DNA of 64,000 bases from positions 116,250 through 180,249 of the forward strand of contig NZ_BOSH01000015.1 of NCBI RefSeq assembly GCF_018403245.1, in the 5' to 3' direction. The position numbers were made by a program, and so were the translations under genes. Below are positions 1 through 8,822 of the stretch, one piece after another. Below the pieces are notes generated by a model. The model did not search any database and was not told the origin of the DNA. It saw only the letters and a list, made by a program, of their open reading frames with translations. How positions within the stretch are numbered: the first letter of the stretch is position 1; every line of letters begins with the position of its first letter. This stretch comes from Paenibacillus sp. J2TS4 (GTDB lineage Bacteria > Bacillota > Bacilli > Paenibacillales > NBRC-103111).

Positions 1-2
1 TG

Positions 3-185
3 GCGGGGAGACGGCCGCAGTTCGTGAGAGACGAACAAGGAACCGCAGTTTCCTACCGCACGTTGCGGAACGATGACCTGCTCCTCCACGTTGCCGATAG
101 CGGACAGGTTGAGCGGAAGATTAACGGCCGTGATCTGGCCTTCGACTCTTTTGAATCGATGACGCGAATAGTGACGAGGGATTAA
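3..185 (+). CDS. C-terminal fragment of an unknown protein (5' end outside window)
   Basis: An open frame enters from the left edge and stops with TAA at 183-185, giving about 60 residues that end in FDSFESMTRIVTRD. The fragment is charged and has no membrane segment or motif I recognise. The codon pattern is like the neighbouring genes, so it is probably real, but its function cannot be named from this tail. It is followed by a repeat-rich intergenic stretch and a convergent gene. Confidence 0.5.
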   Translation, partial: AGRRPQFVRDEQGTAVSYRTLRNDDLLLHVADSGQVERKINGRDLAFDSFESMTRIVTRD

Positions 186-252
186 CGATTTCCAGGTATT
201 TGCAAATGTAAATGACTATCTTCGTTTCTCCACAGTCTGGTGAAAAATAAGT

Positions 253-440
253 AAGACCTGCAAAAGTGCAGGTCTTAGGCAGGATTTTAGTCGAAATCAG
301 CCTATATCATGCAAATGTGCAGGTCGCTTTAGCCATTTGGCCGATTTTCTCCTTTTGGCAGGGAATGAACATGCGCTTTTGCACGTCTTCTTCGATATTT
401 ACCGGATTTTCGCAAATCGACATGCACTTTTGCATGTCGA
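253..440. repeat. Four-core intergenic repeat element, locus 1 (51-62-51 spacing)
   Basis: Four related 12-bp cores start at 259 (TGCAAAAGTGCA), 310 (TGCAAATGTGCA), 372 (TGCGCTTTTGCA) and 423 (TGCACTTTTGCA). The first two are direct copies and the last two are in inverted orientation, so the whole is a large imperfect inverted repeat. The outer cores sit in perfect hairpins: AAGACCTGCA/TGCAGGTCTT (253-276) and TCGACATGCA/TGCATGTCGA (417-440, followed by five T). The rest of 186-658 holds no convincing gene; short frames here read through the hairpins. Confidence 0.75.
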
Positions 441-658
441 TTTTTGCTCATGTCCTTGCGCATGTGATTGTGCCATATCTTGGCACCTTTCGAGTAAACA
501 TTTATATATTAAGGAGCCATTCCTTCGGAACGGAATGGACAACTGCCGCTATAATAATCAGCCGTTCACTTGCATAAAATATACGAGAATTTCCATCTAT
601 CGAACAGACTTCCAATAGTTTTAAGACCCTAACTTACATTATTTTATCCTGCTTTCCA

Positions 659-2167
659 TCACAGAAGAGGAGACAACAGCCGAGCCGCCGATTCCATGAA
701 GCGGATGTACCATTTTTTGACAAATTTATCCCTGTTGATTTGAGTCGAATCTTGAAGATCCGCCTGAAAATCGGATACGAGCGTACGGGTGCTTTCCGTC
801 TGATAAATGAAGGCATTGACTTCAAAATTAAGATGGAAGCTTCTCATATCCATATTGGCGGAGCCGATCGACGCCATTTCTCCGTCGATAATTAATATTT
901 TGGAATGCATGAAGCCTTTTTCATACTCATAGATCTGAACCCCGGCATCCAGAAGCTCCCGAAAATAGGAATGTGAAGCAAAATAAGGGAGCCATTTATC
1001 CGGTTTTTTGGGAAAAAGAAGCTTAACATCTACCCCGGACAGCGCCGCTACTTGCAAGGCCGTGTAAATATCATCATCCGGGATAAAGTAGGGGGTGGCG
1101 ATCCAGATCGAGCGTTTGGCCGAAGTAATCATCGAGAAGAATAAATTTTTGAGTGTCCGCCACTCGTTGTCCGGACCGCTGGCTATCATTTGAACCGCCC
1201 CGTCCCCTTGCGTTTCCGTTAAAGAAGGAGATAAATATTCCGGATTCAGATGCGCCTCCCCGGTCATATAATGCCAGTCCTGCAAAAAAATAATTTGCAG
1301 CGTGCGAACGGCTTCCCCACGAACGAGAATATGTGTATCCCGCCAAAATCCGTAGGTGGTGCTGCGGCTTAAATATTCATCCCCTACATTCAACCCGCCA
1401 ATAAAACCGACTTCCCCGTCAATGACGACTATTTTGCGGTGATTACGGAAGTTTACTTTATTCGACAACAGCGGAATATATACAGGAGCAAAGGCGACTA
1501 CCTCCACCCCGGCCTGTTTCATTTCATCCAGAAAAAAGGTCGGCAGCTTCAGACTTCCCACCGCATCGAATAAAAAGCGGACCTTTACCCCCGCTTTGGC
1601 CTTCTGAATTAAAACTTGTTGAATCTGGGTGCCGATCTCATCATTTCTATAAATGTAATACTCCATATGTATATGGTGAACCGCCTTCTCCAGCTCATTC
1701 AAAATAGCCGAAAAGGTCGCGTCTCCATTGGTCAATATTTCCGTTTCGGTCGAGAACGATATCGGACTTTTGCCCACCGTCTGTGACAAGCGGAACAGAT
1801 TTTGCTGACTTTCGGGGAATTTCGCCAGGATATGCTCATTAGCTAAAGAACGATTTTCGATAAAAGTATACGCCTGCGCGTCCCGTAATGCTTTCCGATT
1901 AAAGTTGCGGCGCTTTCTGTAGTTCTGACCGAACATCAAATAAAAGAAGAAGCCCACAACCGGCACTAACGCCAAAACCAAAATCCATGCCACCGTGCTG
2001 GAAGGATGACGATTCTCCATAAAAATAATCAATCCGACAAAAAGGACGGCCAAAGATGTCGTCACACTAAAAAAAGTGGCGAGAGTATGGCCAAAGTTTA
2101 GATTTAAGTAGTACAGCAAGGCAGCTACAATAATAGTTAAAATAGCGATTTGAATAGACCGTCTCAT
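659..2167 (-). CDS. cls: Cardiolipin synthase (phospholipase D family)
   Basis: Membrane-bound enzyme that joins two phosphatidylglycerols into cardiolipin and releases glycerol. The 502-residue length is normal for bacterial Cls. Two hydrophobic helices occupy residues 7-50 and 58-80. Two HKD motifs follow: HRKIVVID near residue 245, followed by GGLNVGDEY, and HSKILIIDG near residue 420, followed by GSANMDMRS. Both catalytic His/Lys/Asp sets are intact. The ATG at 2167 precedes the first membrane helix directly and has a GGGAAG-like ribosome site. It is a single gene, with its own probable promoter downstream of the SDR gene that ends at 2397. Bacillales often carry several Cls paralogues, so which one this is remains open. 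Confidence 0.95.
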   Translation of the reverse strand: MRRSIQIAILTIIVAALLYYLNLNFGHTLATFFSVTTSLAVLFVGLIIFMENRHPSSTVAWILVLALVPVVGFFFYLMFGQNYRKRRNFNRKALRDAQAYTFIENRSLANEHILAKFPESQQNLFRLSQTVGKSPISFSTETEILTNGDATFSAILNELEKAVHHIHMEYYIYRNDEIGTQIQQVLIQKAKAGVKVRFLFDAVGSLKLPTFFLDEMKQAGVEVVAFAPVYIPLLSNKVNFRNHRKIVVIDGEVGFIGGLNVGDEYLSRSTTYGFWRDTHILVRGEAVRTLQIIFLQDWHYMTGEAHLNPEYLSPSLTETQGDGAVQMIASGPDNEWRTLKNLFFSMITSAKRSIWIATPYFIPDDDIYTALQVAALSGVDVKLLFPKKPDKWLPYFASHSYFRELLDAGVQIYEYEKGFMHSKILIIDGEMASIGSANMDMRSFHLNFEVNAFIYQTESTRTLVSDFQADLQDSTQINRDKFVKKWYIRFMESAARLLSPLL

Positions 2168-2332
2168 CTGCTTCCCTCATTTATCTGGCACCTTTTGTCA
2201 AAACATCACGGTGATTAACTTGGGCAGTCCCGACCCGTTCGGCTGCGGGTCTCCAAATTCCGATCCCGCTCCGTTATCCAGAAAACCAGCTTCCTTGTTC
2301 ACCGCAACAGCCAAGCTATTTCATTATAACCG

Positions 2333-2338
2333 ATAAAT
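2333..2338 (-). promoter_or_regulatory. Candidate -10 box for cls
   Basis: TATAAT read on the minus strand, about 165 bases upstream of the cls start. The -35 region at the right distance is a poor match, so this rests on the -10 box alone. Two small hairpins lie just upstream (CCGATAA/TTATCGG and GGAGGA/TCCTCC, 2340-2385) and could end transcription from the SDR operon. Confidence 0.3.
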
Positions 2339-2396
2339 TCACAGATTATCGGCTTTTGGAGGAAAATTTATCCTCCATTCTATAGGCAGGTTACAT

Positions 2397-3257
2397 TTAT
2401 CCTCTCAAAATGCGAAGAACGAGCTTCTCCAGCCACCGCCACGGCAGAATCCGCCGTCCGGCGCGAAGCAGGAGCGAGCCCCGCCCTGTCGGATAACGAA
2501 GTCCGGGCCGGGAAGTGCGGGCGATCTTGGCGACCATCTCCGCAACATGCTCGGGTCCGGGAGCAGTATCCGCCGCCCGGCGGGAAAAGCGCAGCACCGC
2601 CTCCATCCATTCCCGGTAAGGGGAGCCGGAGCGGATCGTGATCGTGTCGAATCCTTTTTGCCAAATGGCGGTGTTGTAGGCGCCCGGCTCAATGAGCACC
2701 ACGTGCACGCCGAACGGGAGCAGCTCCAGCCTCAGCGCTTCGCTGAAGCCTTCCACGGCAAACTTGGAAGCGGCGTAAGGAGCATACCCGGGAAGCCCGA
2801 ACAGTCCGCTTATGCTGCTCATATTAACGATCGTTCCCTGCCGCCGCTCACGCATATAAGGGATCACCGCCTTGGTGACAGAGACGAGGCCAAAGAAATT
2901 GGTCTCGAATTGTTCACGCCATTCCTCCAGCGGCACTTCTTCCGCATATCCTCCGCAGGCATATCCGGCATTATTGACTAACAAATCAATATGGCCATAT
3001 TCCTGAACCGTCTGTTCAACGACATCGTCGATAAGCTGTGCGTCGGTGACGTCCAATTGCCTGAGTTGGATGGCCGATGCTACTTCCGCTCCTTCCTGCT
3101 GCGCCATCTGAAGCAAGGCGGTTCCTCTGCCCGTGTTCCTCATCGTGGCCATTACCGTGTATCCTTGCTTCGCCAGCGCGATACAGATGTGCATACCGAA
3201 GCCGCTGGAGCTCCCTGTCACGAGCGCCACAGGCCGGCCGTGTTTACCAGCGTTCAT
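2397..3257 (-). CDS. SDR-family oxidoreductase
   Basis: Classical short-chain dehydrogenase of about 286 residues. The Rossmann nucleotide motif TGSSSGFG lies near the N-terminus, NNAG near residue 90, and the catalytic Ser (MSSISG) and YAASK (Tyr/Lys) near residues 145-165. The start at 3257 is chosen because AAAGGGGGG lies just upstream; an upstream in-frame start at 3290 has no ribosome site. It is the last gene of the seven-gene minus-strand operon that begins with the ketoacyl synthase at 9810, 50 bases after the preceding stop. The context suggests reduction or oxidation of a ketone or alcohol in the same pathway; the substrate is unknown. Confidence 0.88.
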   Translation of the reverse strand: MNAGKHGRPVALVTGSSSGFGMHICIALAKQGYTVMATMRNTGRGTALLQMAQQEGAEVASAIQLRQLDVTDAQLIDDVVEQTVQEYGHIDLLVNNAGYACGGYAEEVPLEEWREQFETNFFGLVSVTKAVIPYMRERRQGTIVNMSSISGLFGLPGYAPYAASKFAVEGFSEALRLELLPFGVHVVLIEPGAYNTAIWQKGFDTITIRSGSPYREWMEAVLRFSRRAADTAPGPEHVAEMVAKIARTSRPGLRYPTGRGSLLLRAGRRILPWRWLEKLVLRILRG

Positions 3258-3307
3258 CCGACACCCCCCTTTGTCTAATGCTTTATCCAACGATTTTGTC
3301 CACTTCC

Positions 3308-4462
3308 TTACAGCTTTCGTTTCTGCATGATCGGCACTCCCCAGCGGTGCGTAATGTCCGCCAGCACCGTCCAGCGCATTCTCCTAGTGGCAGGCAAATG
3401 CTTGTCGTAGACGACGGTGTACTCGATTCGGGGAACAGCGCCGCGACACCGCTTGAAGCCGGCCGCTCCCGAGCTCTCATTCAACAGCAGCCCCTGCCGC
3501 TCGGCCTCGCGAACCAGCACTACCGACAGCATCCGGTAAAGGCCTGTTTCCATAGGCAGGCTCGTATCGTAGCCAAAAATAGGGGTCGTCATCACACCAT
3601 TGCGGGTAAAGTACCCCAATACGGCGTCGATCTTCCCCTGCTTGCGCAGAACGTGATAACGCAGCGTCCCTTCACGGAGAGTCGTCGCGAAATAATGCTC
3701 GGTGAACTGCGGATTGCACCGGGAATATTTGTCCAAATACAAAGCGTTATAAAGCTCAGCCATTCGCGGGACGTCATCCGGACCCAGATCTTCGGAGCCG
3801 ATCACTTCATAGCCGCTCTGCTCCAGCAGCTTGCCGTCTCTTTTCAACAGCCAGCGGGCCTTGGACGGAAGAGACTCCGGGTGCACGGTGTCCAACTCAT
3901 ACACTTGCCGGCTGCCGATCATTTTGTAGCCTTCGCGCAGCAAAGCTTCATAGAGGACAGGGTCCGTTCCCGGGTTGACCGAGCGAAAGACGAGCGCGTG
4001 CGCCGGAAAGGCTTCTCGCAGGCGTGCAGTCAATAGGGAGACCTCTTCCGCGGTCAGAGCCGGATACAGGTTGGTGGAGACGAGCCAATTGTTAAGGTGC
4101 ACCACCTGATTGATCCGGCCCATTCTGAGCCACAGACCCATCGACCGGAGAACCGCTCGCAGCGCAACCTCCAATCCGGGACTCTTCAATAGAGCCAGCT
4201 CCTGAAGCGTATAGGTCACATAATGAGTATACGGGGAGCAAACATACGAATTATTATACTCCCCGTCATTGACGGTCAGAGGCACCACTACCCTATCGTT
4301 CACCTTCGCCAACATACAGCGGGTCCGTACATTGTGGATGTAGGCCTCTGTTCCTCCGCGCATCAGCGGCAGCCAGTAACGGCAGGCATACTGGCCATCC
4401 TCTGTGTCGGGCCACCTCATCCGCTCCATATCATTCCGATCGTACAGCTCCACCGATGTCAA
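3308..4462 (-). CDS. GNAT/FemAB-like acyltransferase (uncharacterised)
   Basis: About 384 residues without an obvious signal peptide. The C-terminal half (from about residue 220) has the look of a GNAT/FemAB-type acyl-transfer fold, with an acidic-aromatic stretch LYNALYLDKYSR, a strand-turn AVLGYFTRNGVMTTPIFGYD and a final segment of the form LLLNESSGAAGFKRCRG. I cannot assign an acyl donor or acceptor. The start is TTG at 4462: AGGAGG lies eight bases upstream, and the codon overlaps the stop of the preceding adenylating-enzyme gene (TTGA). Fold assignment is by appearance only. Tight coupling makes a role in the same pathway likely. Confidence 0.65.
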   Translation of the reverse strand: MTSVELYDRNDMERMRWPDTEDGQYACRYWLPLMRGGTEAYIHNVRTRCMLAKVNDRVVVPLTVNDGEYNNSYVCSPYTHYVTYTLQELALLKSPGLEVALRAVLRSMGLWLRMGRINQVVHLNNWLVSTNLYPALTAEEVSLLTARLREAFPAHALVFRSVNPGTDPVLYEALLREGYKMIGSRQVYELDTVHPESLPSKARWLLKRDGKLLEQSGYEVIGSEDLGPDDVPRMAELYNALYLDKYSRCNPQFTEHYFATTLREGTLRYHVLRKQGKIDAVLGYFTRNGVMTTPIFGYDTSLPMETGLYRMLSVVLVREAERQGLLLNESSGAAGFKRCRGAVPRIEYTVVYDKHLPATRRMRWTVLADITHRWGVPIMQKRKL

Positions 4463-5769
4463 GGAGCAAACCTCCTCTCCACTCGCCTTAGCTTGCGTTC
4501 AAGTGATCCCCGTGCGTATTCCCGGAATCGGATATCCGGGGCTTCGCAGCGCAGCCGTCCCCACAGCTCCAGCAGCGCTTGGCGAACCTGCTCCTGGCAG
4601 ATCATCTCAAGCTCCGGCTGAACCTTAAGCGCACATTCGATGAGACGTTCGGAATGCTGTACGATCGAGTATTCCTTGATCTCTGACGAGGCGCTCAGAA
4701 CCGCTCTGCGAATGAAATCCGGGAAGACCGGCCTCCTGCGGCCGTCGGCAAGGGAACGCACATAGTAGACATCATCGCTGCGGCCCTCTATTTGTTCCAA
4801 GGCAAGCCGTTGGGACCCGCATGGACAGGGCTCCTTTCGTTCTGTCAAAATATCGTTAAGCCGATAACGGATGATCGGCTGGGTCATTCTCCGAAAATCA
4901 GTCAGAATCGGAATAAACTTGCGCTCAGCGCCTTCCAAATACTCCTTCTCAAAGATGACCAAATCTTCATTGAGGTGCAGCGTGCCATGAGTGCAGGTAG
5001 CCCCCAGGAAGCCTTCCGTACATTGATAAACCTGGTGGATCTTCCCGTTCAAACGCTCACTTATGTATTGCTCGTCCAATGGATCGAGAACCTCGGCTAC
5101 GGATACGATTTTGTCCGGCTCCATACGCAGGCTCCCCTCATCCGCCGCTTCGGAGAGAAGCCTCAGCACCGATGGCGGAGCAACGAGCAAGGTCGGGCGG
5201 TAATGATTTAAGGCAGATACATGCTTCTCGACCGGATCCAGCATATCGAAATACTGGAACCGAATCGGTCCCTTGCGCACCGAATTATACAAATTACTGT
5301 TCGCTCTTAGAAAAAAAGCAACCCGGTGCTTGCGAAACGGGCTGCCCGGCAGTACCTTGGCCATTATGGTGCCGGCCCAGGCCATTTGTTCCCGCCTGCT
5401 GACCAGAAAGACTCCCCTATGTCCAGAGGTACCCGAGGATAAGCCGACGGTGACGCCTCCGAGGGTCGGCGAGAAATCCCGGCTCTTTTCCGCTTCCCAC
5501 GCAACCTGCAATGCTTCCTCCAAACGAATTCCTACCGTATTCAACCGGTCAAAATGGTCCATCATCACTTGTTTATCGATAATGGGCAGCTCTCTCCATT
5601 GTTCCAGCAGCAGCCCTTCCGAACGCTCCCGGTAAAAAGGAGTCTTCGCCAGCACAAGCCGAAGATGCTCCCGTACCTTCCGTTCCTGCCATAGCAGCAG
5701 ATCTCGCCGGCTCGGCCAATGTTGTCCGTAGCGAGTCCACAGGTAATCTTTCATTAGTGTTAACGGCAT
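4459..5769 (-). CDS. Adenylate-forming enzyme, PaaK / coenzyme F390 synthetase-like
   Basis: About 436 residues of the phenylacetate-CoA ligase/F390-synthetase branch of the adenylating superfamily. These enzymes activate a carboxylate as acyl-AMP. Visible motifs are the phosphate-binding loop SSGTSGHRG (about residue 110), YQCTEG in the position of the YxxTE motif, YRLNDI matching the YRxxD element, and a CPCGS cluster. The start is ATG at 5769, with AAAGGAG nine bases upstream, and overlaps the preceding MBL gene by 10 bases; longer in-frame starts have no ribosome site. In the operon it could activate the condensed acid, a place taken by OleC in olefin clusters, although OleC is a different subfamily. 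The substrate is unknown. Confidence 0.8.
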   Translation of the reverse strand: MPLTLMKDYLWTRYGQHWPSRRDLLLWQERKVREHLRLVLAKTPFYRERSEGLLLEQWRELPIIDKQVMMDHFDRLNTVGIRLEEALQVAWEAEKSRDFSPTLGGVTVGLSSGTSGHRGVFLVSRREQMAWAGTIMAKVLPGSPFRKHRVAFFLRANSNLYNSVRKGPIRFQYFDMLDPVEKHVSALNHYRPTLLVAPPSVLRLLSEAADEGSLRMEPDKIVSVAEVLDPLDEQYISERLNGKIHQVYQCTEGFLGATCTHGTLHLNEDLVIFEKEYLEGAERKFIPILTDFRRMTQPIIRYRLNDILTERKEPCPCGSQRLALEQIEGRSDDVYYVRSLADGRRRPVFPDFIRRAVLSASSEIKEYSIVQHSERLIECALKVQPELEMICQEQVRQALLELWGRLRCEAPDIRFREYARGSLERKLRRVERRFAP

Positions 5770-6629
5770 CCGGGCATCTCTCCTTTCCGGATATGGGACC
5801 AGACCTCCCCGCAATGCGTCGGCACAATTCTCACCCCTGGATTGGCCTGATGCAGACGGTGCAGATGATCCAGGTTGCGCACATATTCCTGCCAATCGCT
5901 TTTAATGAGCTTGGCCAACGGATGGGGCAGGCGGTTCTCGCGGTAGGCCCTGCTCGACCAGGCGGAATCGGCGCAGAGGAACACTTCTTCTCGTTCGGTA
6001 GAGAAGTAAAGGCCCAGCATGCCCGCGGCATGACCCGACACCTCGACAGCGATCAAGCTGCCGTCTCCCAATAAATCGTAGCCTGTCCTGAACGGGTGCA
6101 TCCGCGCATCGAGCTCAATCGGCACGGCATACTCCTCCACGAGAAGAGAACGGGCCTCAATGTTCGAAGGGACGAGCCCTGGAAGAAAGCCGGCCAGTAA
6201 AGCGGACCAGCCTCGCCGTGAAGCAACAGCTCTGTACGCTTTACGCATATAGATGAAGGTAGCCTCCGGGAAATCGATCAGACCGCCAATATGATCGGCA
6301 TGAAAATGCGAGACAATGATGTATTTGATACTGCGGGCATCGATCCCTTCCCTCTGCAGCTGATTCACGGCGCTTTCTTCCTCGCGAAAAAAAACCGGGG
6401 TCATCCGTCTGTACAGACTATAGGGAAATTGGACCGTTTCCGTAAAGAAACGGGACGAATACCCGGTATCGTAAAGGATCGGACCCAGGACCGGGTGCTC
6501 GACGCAAGCGAAGACAGCGGGAAATCCGATTGTGCGGCGAGTCCCCCCGCGCAGAGTTAAGTACTCCGAATGCGTGCAATATCCGGCGGCGAATAACCGG
6601 TACCGTACGTTGACTCTATTATTAATCAT
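5760..6629 (-). CDS. Metallo-beta-lactamase-fold hydrolase
   Basis: About 289 residues. The zinc-binding HxHxDH motif is present as SHFHADHIGG near residue 110. Further candidate ligands are SGHAAG, the Asp of LCADSAW, and PTHCGE near the C-terminus, so a two-metal site looks complete. There is no signal peptide, so it is cytoplasmic. The start at 6629 (MINNRVNV) is preferred because GGAGGAAAGG lies just upstream; it overlaps the preceding dehydrogenase gene by 8 bases. Family members hydrolyse lactones, thioesters and phosphoesters; in this operon a thioester or beta-lactone substrate would fit, but that is inference. Confidence 0.9.
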   Translation of the reverse strand: MINNRVNVRYRLFAAGYCTHSEYLTLRGGTRRTIGFPAVFACVEHPVLGPILYDTGYSSRFFTETVQFPYSLYRRMTPVFFREEESAVNQLQREGIDARSIKYIIVSHFHADHIGGLIDFPEATFIYMRKAYRAVASRRGWSALLAGFLPGLVPSNIEARSLLVEEYAVPIELDARMHPFRTGYDLLGDGSLIAVEVSGHAAGMLGLYFSTEREEVFLCADSAWSSRAYRENRLPHPLAKLIKSDWQEYVRNLDHLHRLHQANPGVRIVPTHCGEVWSHIRKGEMPGCR

Positions 6630-7623
6630 CGGTCCCTTTCCTCCACCAATCTGCAAATTTAAGGATACCGTCGGAAATCGTTACTTTAGGTTCATAACCG
6701 AGCTCAACCCGCGCCCTGGTTATATCCAGCGTCTGATTCGTCCCAAGGACTCCGACGGTATAGCGGGTAATCAGCGGTTCCTTGCCGCCGGCGAACAGTT
6801 TCGCCCCCCATTCCAATCCTCCCGCCAACCAATAGACAGCGCGAAAAGGCAGCGGCTTGGCACGCAGAGGTTGCCTCAGGACGTAGAACAGGTTCTCCAA
6901 CAATTCAGCCAGCATAACCGGTTCTCCGTTAGTAATATTATATTTGCGGCCAAGCGCATCCGGACCGGCCTCGGCACAGAGCAGAAGAGAATCGACGACA
7001 TTCTCGACATAAGTAATGTCGATCTTCGCCTGCCCCCCGTTAATGAGCGGAACTTTCCCTCGTTCGTTCGCTTTGAGAAGACGGGGGAGAATGGCCTGGT
7101 CGCCGGGGCCAAAAACGCCGCGGGGACGAATGGTAATCGTCTCAAGGCCGCGCTCGTAAGCTCGATCCACCTCCGTCTCGGCCAGCAGCTTAGTAGCCGC
7201 GTAGAAGTTTACCGATCTCGCAGGCAGCGGGTCATCCTCCTTGATGTTCAGCCGGTCTGTATAATCGAAATAGATACTGGGCGTCGATACGTGAATAAGC
7301 CTCTTCACCTTATGCTCGAGGCAGCCGCCGGCCACGTTGCGTGTTCCGATCACGTTGCTCTGATAGAAATCGTCATATTTTCCCCAGGGAGAGGACAAGG
7401 CGCCGCAATGAAAGACATAATCTTGGCCTTCGCATGCCTTCATTATAGAGGCTTCATCCTGCAGATCGGCCCGGATATAAGTGATTCCCTCAGCCGCGAG
7501 TGCGATCTTCCTGCCCTGCTGTGCATTCCGGCCAGCCGCCGTCACTTGCCATCCCATGCCGGCCAACCGCAAGGCCAGCTTGCCGCCGATGAATCCGGTC
7601 GCCCCGGTTACTAAAGCCCTCAT
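6622..7623 (-). CDS. NAD-dependent epimerase/dehydratase family protein (OleD/3-beta-HSD-like)
   Basis: Extended SDR of about 333 residues with the nucleotide motif TGATGFIGGKLA at the very N-terminus, the catalytic FYAATK (Tyr/Lys) near residue 150, and RPRGVFGPGD, typical of the 3-beta-hydroxysteroid dehydrogenase/OleD branch. The start is ATG at 7623, which forms an ATGA overlap with the ATP-grasp stop and begins right at the Rossmann strand. Longer frames would add an N-terminal tail with no homology look. OleD-type enzymes reduce 2-alkyl-3-ketoacids made by OleA-type synthases, and a ketoacyl synthase heads this operon. Confidence 0.88.
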   Translation of the reverse strand: MRALVTGATGFIGGKLALRLAGMGWQVTAAGRNAQQGRKIALAAEGITYIRADLQDEASIMKACEGQDYVFHCGALSSPWGKYDDFYQSNVIGTRNVAGGCLEHKVKRLIHVSTPSIYFDYTDRLNIKEDDPLPARSVNFYAATKLLAETEVDRAYERGLETITIRPRGVFGPGDQAILPRLLKANERGKVPLINGGQAKIDITYVENVVDSLLLCAEAGPDALGRKYNITNGEPVMLAELLENLFYVLRQPLRAKPLPFRAVYWLAGGLEWGAKLFAGGKEPLITRYTVGVLGTNQTLDITRARVELGYEPKVTISDGILKFADWWRKGTDD

Positions 7624-8822
7624 GCTTCGCCATTCCATTCCATATCCATAGTCATCGCCTCCGCAATCGAAATTCCGTTTGCCCTGCTCTTTCGCCAAAA
7701 ATACAGCAGCACCGCCCCTTGAGCTGCAAATGGCATCGGGTCGGCTATCCGAAACACCGCATCGCGGCTGTTAACTAAGGCAGACAGCCAGTCGCGGAAA
7801 CAGGAAGAAGCCCCTTGTTTCCATCCGTACAGCAGCATCGCTCCCTTAATGACGGTGGGCCGGTTATCCGATGGGAGGACGATTGGCCTGTTTCCAGAGT
7901 TCAAGAAGGCCTCGTCCAGTCTGTCCTTCAGACGGAACAAGTGGATGCCGCTGGTGGAACGGGGATTGCATTCCAGCGGATATAGCTCCCCCTGCTCCGT
8001 CTCTATAAAATCAAATGCGATCTGTCCGGTAAATCGGATGGCCGTCACAAATCGGGTTACCCAATCGAGCAGTCCCGGGTGGTTCATCAACTTAAACCCA
8101 ATGCTGGCTCCTTGGCCCGCCGTGAATTTAGCGGCATAAACGGCGTGGGCCGCCAGCTTGCCGTCATGAACGATGCTGTAGGTGCAGTAGGGCGTCCCGG
8201 AGATGAATTGTTGACCGACCCAAGGATAGCGGGGAGAGATGAGAAGATCTTGTGCGCTTATGTCTACGTTCTTCCCGCCATGAATGACTCTTACCCGGGA
8301 GGCAAACCGCGAATAAACCGGCTTCAGCACATATTTCATGTCCTGGCTTCCTTCCTGCAGGTAGGCCTCGACTTCGGAGAGCGATTGGAGCAATCGTGTC
8401 CCCGGCGTCAGAAAGCCCAGTTCGTCTGCCATCCTTATAAATTGCCACTTATTATGGAGCTGGCCCAGATTGGCAATGTCGTCCACAAGCACCTCGCAAT
8501 AAGGAAGCAGGCGGTCCCGATACCGGGAAATAGCAAATACCTCTTCGCACGTAGGAATTAGCCATTGCACCTGTTCGGATCGGACAATTTCTACTAAAGC
8601 ATCAATATAGGCGGCCGGGCCCCGATTTATCTCTGGCAGCACATAATTGCGGGCGGTGTGTCTGGATGCCCCGCAGAGCGAATGAGGGACACTGTCCGCC
8701 GTCACCACTCTATGTCCTGCACCCGCCCACAGTCTTACCAGTTCCAGAGCCGCAGGAGCTCTGCCTCCGGTAATCAGAATGGTGATCGGACATTCCCGGC
8801 CTGTGGACCGATCAATAGACAA
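7620..8822 (-). CDS. ATP-grasp domain protein
   Basis: About 400 residues. An N-terminal Rossmann-like pre-ATP-grasp segment (ILITGGRAPAALELVRLW) is followed by the ATP-grasp core: YVLKPVYSR holds a nucleotide-contacting Lys, and FDFIETEQGELYPLECNPRSTSGIH holds the metal-binding Glu/Asn pair. ATP-grasp enzymes activate a carboxylate as acyl phosphate and ligate it to an amine or thiol. The start is TTG at 8822: GGGAGG lies eight bases upstream and no ATG exists near the N-terminus. It overlaps the ketoacyl synthase gene by 11 bases. The acceptor cannot be told from sequence. Confidence 0.85.
   Translation of the reverse strand: MSIDRSTGRECPITILITGGRAPAALELVRLWAGAGHRVVTADSVPHSLCGASRHTARNYVLPEINRGPAAYIDALVEIVRSEQVQWLIPTCEEVFAISRYRDRLLPYCEVLVDDIANLGQLHNKWQFIRMADELGFLTPGTRLLQSLSEVEAYLQEGSQDMKYVLKPVYSRFASRVRVIHGGKNVDISAQDLLISPRYPWVGQQFISGTPYCTYSIVHDGKLAAHAVYAAKFTAGQGASIGFKLMNHPGLLDWVTRFVTAIRFTGQIAFDFIETEQGELYPLECNPRSTSGIHLFRLKDRLDEAFLNSGNRPIVLPSDNRPTVIKGAMLLYGWKQGASSCFRDWLSALVNSRDAVFRIADPMPFAAQGAVLLYFWRKSRANGISIAEAMTMDMEWNGEA

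Noticed and set aside
266..618. Two overlapping plus-strand frames of about 100 codons
   Set aside because: They read through the hairpins of the four-core repeat, have Cys/Phe/His-rich translations and no ribosome site.
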